Assembly (NCBI GenBank): GCA_021325135.1
Contig: JAJPHT010000029.1
Coordinates: forward strand, 1 to 64,000
From: Pseudomonadota bacterium
Lineage (GTDB): Archaea; Thermoplasmatota; SW-10-69-26; JACQPN01; JAJPHT01
DNA length: 64,000 nt
Direction: 5' to 3'
The notes below the pieces were generated by a model. It was not told the DNA's origin and made no database searches. It worked only from the letters and a program-made list of their open reading frames with translations. Every line of letters begins with the position of its first letter. Position 1 is the stretch's first letter. A program made the position numbers and the translations under genes. Shown here one piece after another: positions 23,774 through 32,097 of this stretch.

Positions 23774-24955
23774 ATGCGCGCCCTCGTGGCCCTGCTCGTC
23801 CTGGCCCTCCTGCTCCCCCTGCCCGCGCGAGCGGGCAGCGCCGACGCTCCCCCCGGCTGGACGCCGGGCGACTTCGTGGTGCTCCACGGCACCACCACGC
23901 TCTCCAATGGGGCCACGACGGACATCGTCACCAACACCACCGTCGTGGGCGCGGACGCCATCGAGGTGGGGGGCGTCGTCTACGACGCCGTCAAGAGCGT
24001 GCAGCGCGCGCAGGTGTGGACCAACTCCTCCACGGGAACGTCCAGCAAGCACTCGTGGACGAACACCACGACGTGGGTCCGCGCCAGCGACCGCGCGCTG
24101 ATCCGCACCGCGTCCCTCTCGGGCACGGGCTCGACCACCACCATCACCTACGATCCGCCCTGCCTCTCGCTGCGCTACCCCCTCGCGGTGGGCGACCAGT
24201 GGGCCGTGGACTGCGCGAAGACGACGGTGGGCCCCACGGGCCAGTCCACCTCCGGGACGGACCACTCCAACGCCACGGTCCTCCGCGAGGAGCAGGTCAC
24301 CGTGGCCGCGGGCACGTTCGACGCATTCGTGGTGGAGAGCGTCACCCCGCAGGGCTCGAAGCTGGACACGTGGTTCGCCCCCTCCACGTGCGCCGCCGTG
24401 AAGATCGTCTCGACCTCGGGTGCGACCGTCTTCACCTACGAGATGACCGCCTACGCATGCGCGGACCCCACGCCCCCCGCCACGGGCGGGACCTCGGCGC
24501 CGCCCGTCAACGCGACGACCAACGCGACCAACGCGACTGCGCCGACGCCGCCCGCCAACGTCACGGAGAACGCCACCGCCGAGCCCAACGCCACGACACC
24601 CGCGCCGGACGTCAACGCCACCACCAACGGGACGACCGAGCCCCCGGCGGACACCACCCCCGAGGCGACGCCCACGCCGACGGAGCCCACGCCCGCGGAG
24701 ACCACGCCCACGCCGGAGGTCACCCCCGTCGCGTCCCCGACGCCGGTCTCCTCCTCGCCCCTCCCCTCCACGGAGACCTCGTCGACGTCGGCCAGCCCGC
24801 CTCCGGCCTCCACGACGCCGGGGGCCGTGCAGGCCGCGGCGGTGTCCCCCAGCCCGGCGCCCTCGTCGAGCGGCGGCGACCAGATCCCGGCCCCGGGGGC
24901 CGCCCTCGCGCTGGCCGCCGTGGGTCTGCTCGCCCTCGCCCTGCGCCGCAGGTAG
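23774..24955 (+). CDS. Surface protein with Thr/Pro stalk and C-terminal sorting-like anchor
   Basis: A 393-residue protein: signal peptide (MRALVALLVLALLLPLPARA), a globular domain (~22-235) of beta strands with four Cys, several sequons in NATTNATNATAP, then a long Thr/Pro/Glu-rich low-complexity stalk (about 240-365), and a tripartite tail: IPAPGAALALAAVGLLALAL followed by RRR. Pro-Gly motif plus hydrophobic helix plus basic end is the layout of PGF-CTERM proteins processed by archaeosortase; the motif here is PAPGA rather than PGF. Likely cell-surface, heavily glycosylated. The promoter is shared with the divergent GT87-like gene. Confidence 0.75.
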   Translation: MRALVALLVLALLLPLPARAGSADAPPGWTPGDFVVLHGTTTLSNGATTDIVTNTTVVGADAIEVGGVVYDAVKSVQRAQVWTNSSTGTSSKHSWTNTTTWVRASDRALIRTASLSGTGSTTTITYDPPCLSLRYPLAVGDQWAVDCAKTTVGPTGQSTSGTDHSNATVLREEQVTVAAGTFDAFVVESVTPQGSKLDTWFAPSTCAAVKIVSTSGATVFTYEMTAYACADPTPPATGGTSAPPVNATTNATNATAPTPPANVTENATAEPNATTPAPDVNATTNGTTEPPADTTPEATPTPTEPTPAETTPTPEVTPVASPTPVSSSPLPSTETSSTSASPPPASTTPGAVQAAAVSPSPAPSSSGGDQIPAPGAALALAAVGLLALALRRR

Positions 24956-25023
24956 GGGGAGAGGCGGAAGCTTCCATGGAAAGCTAAACACCCTGGCCGC
25001 CCGATGGGGATCGAAGGCAAACC

Positions 25024-25590
25024 ATGGCCCTCGGAACCATCGTCGCCATCGTGGTCCTCGCCGCGATCGCGCTCTTCGCGCTCTACGTGATCAGCGCGCG
25101 CAACCGGATCATCCGCTTCGACAACAGCATCGACAACGCGTGGGCGCAGATCGACGTGCAGCTGAAGCGCCGCGCGGACCTCATCCCCAACCTCGTCGAG
25201 ACCGTGAAGGGGTACGCCGCCCACGAGAAGGGCGTGCTCGAAGGCGTCACCGCGGCCCGCGCGGGGCTCGTCAACGCCAAGAGCCCCGAGGAGGCCAACG
25301 CCGCCAACAACGTGCTCACCCAGGCGCTGGGCCGCCTCTTCGCCGTCGCCGAGGCGTACCCGCAGCTGAAGGCCAACGAGAACTTCCTCCAGCTCCAGGA
25401 TGAGCTGACGCACACGGAGAACAAGGTCTCCTTCGCGCGCCAGTTCTACAACGACGAGGTGCTGCGCTACAACAACGCCGTCACCACGTTCCCCGGCACC
25501 CTCTTCGCGGGCAGCCTGGGCAAGACCAAGCGCGGCATGCTGGAGATCCCCGCCCCGGACCGCGAGGTCCCCAAGGTCAAGTTCTCGTGA
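25024..25590 (+). CDS. lemA: LemA family protein
   Basis: A 188-residue protein with an N-terminal membrane helix (IVAIVVLAAIALFALYVI, about 5-22) and the LemA core: RIIRFDNSIDNAWAQIDVQL, KRRADLIPNLVETVKGYA, HEKGVLEGVTAARAGL, YPQLKANENFLQLQDELTHT, ENKVSFARQFYNDEVLRYN, followed by FPGTLFAGSLG. LemA proteins sit in the membrane with a helical bundle outside; function is poorly defined but they often accompany HtpX. It is 6 bp upstream of htpX. An AAGCTAAACACC box near 24983 gives a plausible short leader. Confidence 0.92.
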   Translation: MALGTIVAIVVLAAIALFALYVISARNRIIRFDNSIDNAWAQIDVQLKRRADLIPNLVETVKGYAAHEKGVLEGVTAARAGLVNAKSPEEANAANNVLTQALGRLFAVAEAYPQLKANENFLQLQDELTHTENKVSFARQFYNDEVLRYNNAVTTFPGTLFAGSLGKTKRGMLEIPAPDREVPKVKFS

Positions 25591-25596
25591 GGCAGA

Positions 25597-26502
25597 ATGC
25601 CCGACGCGCACGAGAAGGTCAGCTTCCCCGAGCAGATCGCCCGCAACAAGCGGCAGACCGTCGTCGTGGAGGGGATCATGCTCCTGATCCTCTTCGCCGT
25701 GGTCTACCTGGTGGGCGCGATCCTCGGCACGCCGCCCGTCGTCACCGGCGTCCTCGCCGCGCTGGTCTCGCTCCTCTACGTGGGGTTCACCTACGCCAAC
25801 GCCACCAGCACCGTGCTCCTGGCCGCCGAGGCGCGCCCCGCCAACCCGGCCGTGCGCGAGGAGAAGCTGCTGCAATACAAGGTCGAGGAGATGGCGCTGG
25901 CCGCGGGCCTGCCCGTCCCCCAGGTCTACGTCCAGGACAGCCGCGACATCAACGCCTTCGCCACGGGCCTCGCGCCCGAGAAGTCGGTGATCTGCGTCAC
26001 GCGGGGCGCCATCGAGCAGCTCTCGCAGGAGGAGCTTGAAGGCGTCATCGGCCACGAGATGAGCCACGTCGCCAACTACGACGTGCGCCTCGCCACGGTG
26101 ACCATCGGCGTCGTGGGCGCCATCGCGATGCTCGCCGAGATCGGCCTGCGGATGCTCTGGTGGCGCGGCGGAGGGCGCGACCGCAAGGTCAACCCCGCGC
26201 TCCTCGTCGTGGCCCTCGCCGCGCTGATCCTCGCCCCGCTGGTGTCGCGCCTCGTGTACCTCATGCTCTCGCGCCGCCGCGAGTACCTCGCCGACGCGAC
26301 GGGCGTCAAGCTCACGCGCAACCCGCAGGGGCTCGCCGACGCGCTGGAGAAGATCAAGGGCGACCTCCCCGACGACCCCAAGGGGAGCCGCACCGCGGCG
26401 GGCCTCTACATCGCCAACCCGTGGAACCACCTCTCCGTGAGCAGCGTGTGGTCCACCCACCCGCCCCTGGACGAGCGCATCCGCCGCCTCCGGGCGATGT
26501 AG
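25597..26502 (+). CDS. htpX: HtpX-type membrane zinc metalloprotease
   Basis: An M48-family protease that degrades misfolded membrane proteins. The 301 residues have two N-terminal transmembrane helices (~24-43 and 48-65), the zinc motif HEMSH at 153-157 within the sequence LEGVIGHEMSHVAN, two further hydrophobic segments (166-188, 200-223) and the third ligand Glu229 in RRREYLADATG; the STHPPLDERIRRL end is also typical. Active site faces the cytoplasm in known members. It forms an operon with lemA, a common pairing. Confidence 0.95.
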   Translation: MPDAHEKVSFPEQIARNKRQTVVVEGIMLLILFAVVYLVGAILGTPPVVTGVLAALVSLLYVGFTYANATSTVLLAAEARPANPAVREEKLLQYKVEEMALAAGLPVPQVYVQDSRDINAFATGLAPEKSVICVTRGAIEQLSQEELEGVIGHEMSHVANYDVRLATVTIGVVGAIAMLAEIGLRMLWWRGGGRDRKVNPALLVVALAALILAPLVSRLVYLMLSRRREYLADATGVKLTRNPQGLADALEKIKGDLPDDPKGSRTAAGLYIANPWNHLSVSSVWSTHPPLDERIRRLRAM

Positions 26503-26558
26503 CGCGGGCAGGAGGGCAGGCGCGGGCAGAAGAGGCCGGAGGCCCCAAGGGGGAGCCC

Positions 26559-27017
26559 ATGAAAGCCATGAGCCCCCAGGAGACGACGGAGTTCGTGCGC
26601 CACAACCGCTTCGGCGTCCTCTCCCTCGCCCGCGACGGGCAGGCCTACGGCCTGCCGCTCTACTACGGCTTCGACGGGCGCGACCTCTACTTCCAGACGC
26701 GGGCCGGGCTCAAGGACCGGTACGCGACGGAGACGACGGAGGCGTGCTTCACCATCGTCCGCGTGGTCAACCTCGACGACTGGGCCAGCGTGCAGGTGTT
26801 CGGCCGCCTGGAGCGCCTCGGCGCCGACATCCCCTCCCACGCGCTCCTGAGCGTGCCCCTGCCCCCCGGCTGGGGCGAGTCCGCCGACGGCGAGCCCGCG
26901 CGCCCCGCCAGCGGCGTCGTCGTGCACCGCCTCGCGCCCCAGCGCGTCAGCGGACGCTACAGCGAGAACGCGCCCATGAGCGCCGAGGAGCGCGAGATCG
27001 CCTTCGGCGGCATGTAG
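26559..27017 (+). CDS. Flavin split-barrel (PPOX/NimA-like) protein
   Basis: A 152-residue protein of the FMN-binding split-barrel superfamily: PQETTEFVRHNRFGVLSLAR, GQAYGLPLYYGFDGRDLYFQ, TRAGLKDRYATET, and ACFTIVRVVNLDDWASVQVFGRLE follow the strand order of pyridoxamine-5'-phosphate-oxidase-like and NimA-like proteins. Members bind FMN, F420 or haem; the ligand cannot be told here. ATG 26559 is preceded by GGGGAG. It is 56 bp downstream of htpX and could be in the same transcript. Confidence 0.85.
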   Translation: MKAMSPQETTEFVRHNRFGVLSLARDGQAYGLPLYYGFDGRDLYFQTRAGLKDRYATETTEACFTIVRVVNLDDWASVQVFGRLERLGADIPSHALLSVPLPPGWGESADGEPARPASGVVVHRLAPQRVSGRYSENAPMSAEEREIAFGGM

Positions 27018-27061
27018 GCCGACGCCAAAGGCTCATCAGGGGCCCCCCGCCTCCCGCCGCC

Positions 27062-27844
27062 GTGGCGAACCTCGTCACCCTCGCCGACGCCGTGCTCGCC
27101 GTCATCCCCGCCGCCGTCGTCTTCTTCGCGGCCTACGGGCGCTACGACGGCATGTTCCGCGACAACGTCGTGTTCCTCTACTTCATCGGCGGGCTCCTGG
27201 TGGGGGGCCTCCTGGGCATCGTGAGCCTCTTCGCGCTGGGCATCGCGGCGCCGGTGTTCACGGTGCTGATCATCGCCCTCTTCTTCCCCATCACCGTCGT
27301 CCTGGGCATCAACCGGCGCAAGTGGCAGGGGGAGCGGCACGCCGTGTTCAACGGGGGCGCCCTGGGCCTGGGCGCGGCGGTCATGGTCTCCCTCTCGCTC
27401 CTCTACCGCCTCTCGCTCAACCTGCGCGCGCAGGCCGTCGACGAGCTGCATCTCACGGCCGTGAACGGCACGTTCCTCCCCGAGGACGAGAGCGCCATCG
27501 GCTCCTTCGTCAACCAGCACTTCTGGACCGCGACGACGCTCTCGCAGGCGCTCCTCCTCGCGGCCTCGTTCGCGGGCCTCCTCTTCGGGCTGGGCCTCCT
27601 GGCGGGCGACGGCGTGCGCCGCCGCCGGGCCATCCCCACCGCGCTCGTGGGCACGGCGATCCTGCTGCCCGTCGCGGTCTTCCTGGAGGAGTTCGTCAAC
27701 AGCCGCGCGTGGCTCTGGATCGCGCTCATGGTCGCCTACGGCGCCATCTTCGGCGCGCTGGCGGAGCGGCGCCTCTTCATCGAGGGCGTCAGCGAGGACG
27801 ACCGCAAGGCGCTGCGCCGGCGCCGCCGCGCCGCGCAGGAATGA
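27062..27844 (+). CDS. Polytopic membrane protein, unknown function
   Basis: A 260-residue protein with about six or seven hydrophobic segments (for example ADAVLAVIPAAVVFFAAYGR, VFLYFIGGLLVGGLLGIVSL, APVFTVLIIALFFPITVVLG, LLLAASFAGLLFGLGLLAG, PTALVGTAILLPVAVFLEEF) and a basic C-terminal tail (KALRRRRRAAQE). No motif of a known transporter or enzyme. GTG 27062 is the best start since ANLVTLADAV leads into the first helix and there is no ATG nearby. It may belong to the same unit as the preceding split-barrel gene (44-bp gap). Confidence 0.65.
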   Translation: MANLVTLADAVLAVIPAAVVFFAAYGRYDGMFRDNVVFLYFIGGLLVGGLLGIVSLFALGIAAPVFTVLIIALFFPITVVLGINRRKWQGERHAVFNGGALGLGAAVMVSLSLLYRLSLNLRAQAVDELHLTAVNGTFLPEDESAIGSFVNQHFWTATTLSQALLLAASFAGLLFGLGLLAGDGVRRRRAIPTALVGTAILLPVAVFLEEFVNSRAWLWIALMVAYGAIFGALAERRLFIEGVSEDDRKALRRRRRAAQE

Positions 27845-27889
27845 CGCTCCGCTGGAGCAATCTTGTGAAATCCCTTGCGGCGGGCGACT

Positions 27890-27898
27890 CCTATATGT
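27890..27898 (+). promoter_or_regulatory. TATA box, probably leaderless transcript
   Basis: CCTATATGT is one of the clearest TATA elements in the window; its centre lies about 28 bp before the GTG at 27924, the expected distance to the transcription start, so this start codon is likely at or next to the mRNA 5' end. Confidence 0.5.
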
Positions 27899-27923
27899 CT
27901 CCCGATGCCCTGCGCGCTCGCAG

Positions 27924-29231
27924 GTGTCCGGCTTGAGCAAGAAGACCCTTCTCGTGGCGTGCGCGGTCGCGGTGGCCGCGTCCTTCGCCGTCCTCGCCCC
28001 CCTGGCGAGCGCCATCGTCACGCCCACGTTCACGATCTCCCCTGGCCCCATCACGCTCAACGGCGTCAGCAACGCCGGAGAGCCCAGCATCGGCGCGGAC
28101 CTCGCCACGGGCGCCTTCCTGTTCGAGGCCTCGGCGACGACGTACAAGATCGTCATCTCCGGCGGCAGCGCGACGTGGACCAGCGCCGCGCGCCCCGTGA
28201 CGACGCCCAACCTCGACCCCATCCTGGCCACCGACCCCGCGACGGGCCGCACGTGGGCGGGCGGGCTGGACGGCTCGTGCAGCATCCTGTCGTACACCGA
28301 CGACGACGGCGCCTCGTGGACGCCCGTGGCGAACTCGTGCTCGGGCACCATCGACCACGAGACCATCGGCGCGGGCCCGTGGCACAACGGCGTCGGGCCC
28401 GCCGGCGCCACGTCCAGCCGCGCCGTCTACTACTGCGCCCAGGAGAGCCGCGACGCGTGCGCGGTGAGCCTGGACGGCGGCCTCACCTTCGCGCCTCCCC
28501 TCGTGGTGAACGGCGCGTGCGGCAGCCTCCACGGCCACGTGAAGGTCTCCTCCTTCGGCGTCGCGTTCCTGCCCAACGACCACTGCGGCGGGCCCGCGGG
28601 CGGCGCCATCAACGTCGCCAACGGCCTCGCGTGGAACAGCTACACCATCTCGGGCTCGTGCGCCGCGACCACCTTCGACCCCAGCGTCGGCACCACCGAC
28701 TCGGGCTGGGTCTACGAGGCGTGGCAGGGGTGCGACAACCACATGCACGTCGCCCTGAGCAAGGACAACGCGACGACGTGGATCAACGCCACCGACCTCT
28801 CCACCAGCATCAGCCCCTCGGTGCTCATCGGCACCATGCCCGCCGTGGTCGCGGGCGTCGACAACCGCGCGGCGGTGGCCTACCTGGGCTCCACCACCGG
28901 CGGGAACGGCTTCACCTCCAGCTTCGCGGGCACGTGGGACCTCTACGTCTCCTACACCTACGATGGCGGCCACTCGTGGACCACCGTCAAGGTCACGTCG
29001 GACCCCGTGCAGCGCGGCTGGATCTGCGCGGGCGGCATCACGGGCTGCTCGGGCCCGGGCCGCAACTTGCTGGACTTCATCGACGCCACGGCGGACGCCA
29101 GCGGCAACGTCGTCGTCGCGTTCGCCGACGGCTGCATCAACGTCTGCGCGGGCGCCACGGGCACCAGCGCGCAGTCCACCAGCGCGTGGGCCACCATCGC
29201 CGCGCAGACCGGCGGCACGCCCCTGCGATAA
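27924..29231 (+). CDS. Secreted sialidase-like beta-propeller protein, copy 1
   Basis: A 435-residue exported protein: signal peptide (KKTLLVACAVAVAASFAVLA, cleavage near ASA-I), then repeated beta-sheet blades. Blades carry Asp-box-like sequence (DDDGASWTPV, DGGHSWTTVK, DNATTWINAT) typical of BNR/sialidase propellers. Conserved Cys pairs include CSILS...CSGT, CAQESRDAC and CINVC. No sialidase Arg triad or nucleophile could be assigned, so catalysis is doubtful. GTG 27924 follows a TATA box at 27890 at leaderless distance. The next gene is a close paralogue. Function unknown; likely surface binding. Confidence 0.75.
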   Translation: MSGLSKKTLLVACAVAVAASFAVLAPLASAIVTPTFTISPGPITLNGVSNAGEPSIGADLATGAFLFEASATTYKIVISGGSATWTSAARPVTTPNLDPILATDPATGRTWAGGLDGSCSILSYTDDDGASWTPVANSCSGTIDHETIGAGPWHNGVGPAGATSSRAVYYCAQESRDACAVSLDGGLTFAPPLVVNGACGSLHGHVKVSSFGVAFLPNDHCGGPAGGAINVANGLAWNSYTISGSCAATTFDPSVGTTDSGWVYEAWQGCDNHMHVALSKDNATTWINATDLSTSISPSVLIGTMPAVVAGVDNRAAVAYLGSTTGGNGFTSSFAGTWDLYVSYTYDGGHSWTTVKVTSDPVQRGWICAGGITGCSGPGRNLLDFIDATADASGNVVVAFADGCINVCAGATGTSAQSTSAWATIAAQTGGTPLR

Positions 29232-29271
29232 TCCGCAGCCGAATCGCTGCACGTGAAGCGGTTAGGGCCGC

Positions 29272-29306
29272 CTCCCTGGAGCTTTCCTGTGAAAGGCTCC
29301 AGGGAG
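29272..29306 (+). terminator. Strong hairpin between the tandem paralogues
   Basis: CTCCCTGGAGCTTTC (29272-29286) pairs with GAAAGGCTCCAGGGAG (29291-29306) around a CTGT loop: 15 base pairs with a single bulge. It starts 41 bp after the stop of copy 1 and precedes the copy 2 start by 46 bp. It can act as a terminator or as a leader structure for copy 2; no T-run follows. Confidence 0.6.
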
Positions 29307-29351
29307 CGCGGCTCCATTAAGCCACGAAGCGCGCTCACGGGCTGGAACCTC

Positions 29352-30659
29352 ATGCGCGCGAACTCCTTCCTGCTCCTGGCGGCCGTCCTCGCGGGCGCCG
29401 CCTTCGTCCTCGCCCCCATGGCGAGCGCCATCGTCACGCCGACGTTCACCGTCTACGCGGCGCCCAGCTCCCTCTTCAACGCCAACGGGGCCGGCGAGCC
29501 CAGCGTGGGCGACAACTGGCTCACCGGGAACCTCCTCTACCAGTCGGGCCCCGAGACGTACAAGATCGTCCTCTCCGGCGGCAGCGCCGCGTGGAGCGAC
29601 GTCACGCCCCTCAACTCCGTCATCAACATCGACCCCATCCTCGCCACCGACAGCGCCGTGGGCCGCACGTGGGCCGGCGGCCTCGACGGCTCGTGCAGCG
29701 TGCTCTCGGTCTCCACCAACGACGGCGCGAGCTGGACGCCCATGGGCAACCCCTGCTCGGGCACCATCGACCACGAGACCATCGGCGGCGGCCCCTGGCT
29801 GAACAACGTGCCGCCCACCGGCGCCACCGCCACCCGCGCGACCTACTACTGCGCGCAGACCTCCTCGGACACCTGCGCCACGAGCCTCAACGGCGGCCTC
29901 GCCTTCGGCGCCCCCGTCCCCGTGCTGGGCTCCTGCGGCAGCCTCCACGGCCACGTGAAGGTCTCCTCCCTGGGCATCGCCTTCCTGCCCAACGGCAACT
30001 GCGGCAACAACGGCACGCAGATCGGCGGCGGCATCACCATCAACAACGGCCTGACGTGGAACAGCTACGTGATCCCCAACGCGGGCGAGCCCCCGAGCCT
30101 CGACGTCTTCGACCCCAGCGTCGGCACCACCGACTCGGGCTGGGTCTACCAGGCGTGGCAGGGCTCGGACAACCACATGCACGTGGCCCTCAGCAAGACC
30201 AACGGCTCCACGTGGATCAACATGAGCGACCTCTCGTCCACCACGAGCCCCGCGGTCCTCAGCGCCACCATGCCCGCCGTCGTCGCGCGCGCGGACAACA
30301 ACGCCGCCGTCGCCTACCTGGGCACGACCAACTCCGGCAACGCGTTCGCGTCCAGCTTCAGCGGCACCTGGGACCTCTACGTCTCGTTCACCTACGACGG
30401 CGGCCACTCGTGGACCACCGTGAAGGTCACGTCGGACCCCGTGCAGCGCGGGTGGATCTGCGCCCAGGGCACGGGCTGCAGCGGCGGCCGCAACCTGCTG
30501 GACTTCATCGACGCCACCACCGACGCGAACGGCAACGTCGTCGTCGCCTTCGCGGACGGCTGCATCAACACCTGCGCCGGCCCCTCCGGCACCAAGGCGC
30601 AGTCCACCAGCGAGTGGGCCACCATCGCGGTGCAGACCGGCGGCACGCCGCTGAAGTAG
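29352..30659 (+). CDS. Secreted sialidase-like beta-propeller protein, copy 2
   Basis: Also 435 residues, a paralogue of the preceding gene with the same order of features: signal peptide (MRANSFLLLAAVLAGAAFVL, cleavage near ASA-I), the shared mature start IVTPTF, the blade pattern with NDGASWTPM, DGGHSWTTVK and NGSTWINMS, and the shared block VKVTSDPVQRGWICA. Differences concentrate in the middle (NNGTQIGGGITINNGL against GGPAGGAINVANGL). DNA in the last third is nearly the same as in copy 1. ATG 29352 begins the signal peptide; a CATTAAG box at 29313 fits a short leader. A hairpin plus T6 follows the stop. Confidence 0.78.
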   Translation: MRANSFLLLAAVLAGAAFVLAPMASAIVTPTFTVYAAPSSLFNANGAGEPSVGDNWLTGNLLYQSGPETYKIVLSGGSAAWSDVTPLNSVINIDPILATDSAVGRTWAGGLDGSCSVLSVSTNDGASWTPMGNPCSGTIDHETIGGGPWLNNVPPTGATATRATYYCAQTSSDTCATSLNGGLAFGAPVPVLGSCGSLHGHVKVSSLGIAFLPNGNCGNNGTQIGGGITINNGLTWNSYVIPNAGEPPSLDVFDPSVGTTDSGWVYQAWQGSDNHMHVALSKTNGSTWINMSDLSSTTSPAVLSATMPAVVARADNNAAVAYLGTTNSGNAFASSFSGTWDLYVSFTYDGGHSWTTVKVTSDPVQRGWICAQGTGCSGGRNLLDFIDATTDANGNVVVAFADGCINTCAGPSGTKAQSTSEWATIAVQTGGTPLK

Positions 30660-30667
30660 GCCGTTCC

Positions 30668-30706
30668 GGAGCGCCGGCGCGGCTGGCGCTCCCCATCCTC
30701 TTTTTT
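30668..30706 (+). terminator. Hairpin plus T6 after beta-propeller copy 2
   Basis: GGAGCGCC (30668-30675) pairs with GGCGCTCC (30685-30692), and TTTTTT follows at 30701-30706. It begins 9 bp after the stop codon of copy 2. Confidence 0.7.
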
Positions 30707-30720
30707 CTCGTCCTTCCGGC

Positions 30721-30945
30721 TCAGCAGCGCGGGTCCTTGCCGCACCGCTGGCACGTGAACGCGTGGATGTCCAGGTGCCCTGGCCGCTCGTGGCAGAAGA
30801 GCGAGCCTCGCGCGCCGCAGCAGTCGCAGTCGCGCACCTCCTGGCAGAAGGGCGCCCAGACGGGAAGGGCCACGATCCAGGAAACACCGCCCGCACGCTT
30901 CAACGCGCCGGGGGCGCTTCCGGTCGAAAAGCCAGGGCAGGCCAC
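30721..30945 (-). CDS. Small Cys/His-rich zinc-finger-like protein
   Basis: A 74-residue protein with eight Cys and two His in the last 36 residues: CDCCGARGSLFCHERPGHLD then FTCQRCGKDPRC. The paired CxxC units (CDCC and CQRC) with His between suggest one or two bound zinc ions. The N-terminal half (MACPGFSTGSAPGALKRAGG) is less distinctive and the true start could be later. GTG 30945 is the longest option. It lies between two plus-strand genes and has no partner. Coding is supported by Cys spacing, not by known homology. Confidence 0.5.
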   Translation of the reverse strand: MACPGFSTGSAPGALKRAGGVSWIVALPVWAPFCQEVRDCDCCGARGSLFCHERPGHLDIHAFTCQRCGKDPRC

Positions 30946-30980
30946 GGTGAGTTCTTGTAACGCTGGTCCCTTCGCGCGTC

Positions 30981-31130
30981 GTGCTCCCCGCGGGATCCGG
31001 CTCCTTGCTGTTCGCGCTGCTTCTTCTGGCCGTCCTCGCCATCGTGGCGGCCGCAGGCGTGGGCGCCTTCCTCAGGCTCGTCCGCGCGCGCCGAAGCCTC
31101 CAGCGCGAGCGCGAAGAGGGCGAGCGATAG
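30981..31130 (+). CDS. Candidate 49-residue single-helix membrane protein
   Basis: GTG 30981 opens a 49-codon frame with a hydrophobic helix (SLLFALLLLAVLAIVAAAGV, about 8-27) followed by a strongly charged end (RLVRARRSLQRERE and EGER). The hydrophobic-then-basic design is that of a tail-out microprotein. It ends 66 bp before the sucD stop, which is on the other strand. No Shine-Dalgarno sequence is evident and the frame is closed by TGA at 30948. Small and unsupported by homology; GC-rich chance frames of this size do occur. Confidence 0.4.
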   Translation: MLPAGSGSLLFALLLLAVLAIVAAAGVGAFLRLVRARRSLQREREEGER

Positions 31131-31196
31131 ACGGCACGGAGCGCGAGGAGGACCCAGCCCCGGCCCGGGTCCCCCTCGGCCCGTTTGCGTTGGGCC

Positions 31197-32096
31197 TCAG
31201 AGGTCTTCGAGCACGAAGCGCGCGATGTCCGTGGGGAACGTCGCGACCTTGGCGCCGGCCTTCTTGAACGCCGCCATCTTGGACTCTGCGGTGCCCATGC
31301 CGCGGCTCACGATGGCGCCCGCGTGGCCCATGCGCTTGCCCTCGGGCGCGGCGCGGCCCGCGATGTAGGCGTACACGGGCTTCTTGACGTGCTTGCGCAC
31401 GTAGTCCGCCGCCATCTCCTCCGCGGTGCCGCCGATCTCGCCCACGAGGACGATGGCCTCGGTGGCGGGGTCGCTGTTGAAGATCGCCAGCGCGTCGAGG
31501 AAGTTCGTGCCGTTGACGGGGTCGCCGCCCAGGCCCAGGACGCCGCTCTGGCCCACGCCGTTCTCGCTGAGCGCGTTCACGATCTCGTAGGTGAGCGTGC
31601 CGCTGCGCGACGCGATGCCGACGTTGCCGGGCTTGAAGATCTTGTTGGGCAGGATGCCGATCTTGCACTTCTCGCGCGGGTTCGCCATGCCGGGGCAGTT
31701 GGGGCCCAGCACGCGCGCGCCCTTGAGGCGGGCGTACCACACGAAGTCCATGGCGTCGTGGAAGGGGATGTGCTCCGTGATGACGACGACGTCCTGGATG
31801 CCCGCGTCGATGGCCTCCAGCACGGCGTCCTTGGCGAACTTCGCGGGCACGTAGACGACGCTGGCGTTGGCGCCGGTCTTCTCCACGGCGTCGAAGCAGC
31901 TGTCGAACACGGGCAGGCCGTTGACCTTCTCGCCCGCCTTGCCCGGCGTCACGCCGCCCACGACCTTCGTGCCGAAGTCCAGCATCTGCTGGGAGTGGAA
32001 CGTGCCCTGGTGGCCCGTGATGCCCTGGACGATGACCTTGGTGCTCCGGCCGATGGGGAAGCCCTGGGCCTTCTGCACCTGCACGGCGGCCGCCAT
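31197..32096 (-). CDS. sucD: Succinyl-CoA synthetase alpha subunit
   Basis: Forms succinate, CoA and NTP from succinyl-CoA in the citric acid cycle. The 299 residues contain the CoA-binding Rossmann domain (VIVQGITGHQGTFHSQQMLD, VVGGVTPGKAG), the GPNCPGMANP signature (131-140), GIASRSGTLTYEIV, and the phosphohistidine loop KRMGHAGAIVSRGMGTAESK with His258. Its ATG is 1 bp after the stop of the H1-like gene, and sucC lies beyond that, so sucC, the H1-like gene and sucD form one operon. Confidence 0.96.
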   Translation of the reverse strand: MAAAVQVQKAQGFPIGRSTKVIVQGITGHQGTFHSQQMLDFGTKVVGGVTPGKAGEKVNGLPVFDSCFDAVEKTGANASVVYVPAKFAKDAVLEAIDAGIQDVVVITEHIPFHDAMDFVWYARLKGARVLGPNCPGMANPREKCKIGILPNKIFKPGNVGIASRSGTLTYEIVNALSENGVGQSGVLGLGGDPVNGTNFLDALAIFNSDPATEAIVLVGEIGGTAEEMAADYVRKHVKKPVYAYIAGRAAPEGKRMGHAGAIVSRGMGTAESKMAAFKKAGAKVATFPTDIARFVLEDL

Positions 32097-32097
32097 C

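Noticed and set aside
24240..24955. The Thr/Pro stalk codons (CCACGCCGACGG-type repeats) considered as a CRISPR-like or tandem DNA repeat
   Set aside because: The periodicity is short, irregular and in frame with Thr/Pro/Glu codons; no spacer structure.
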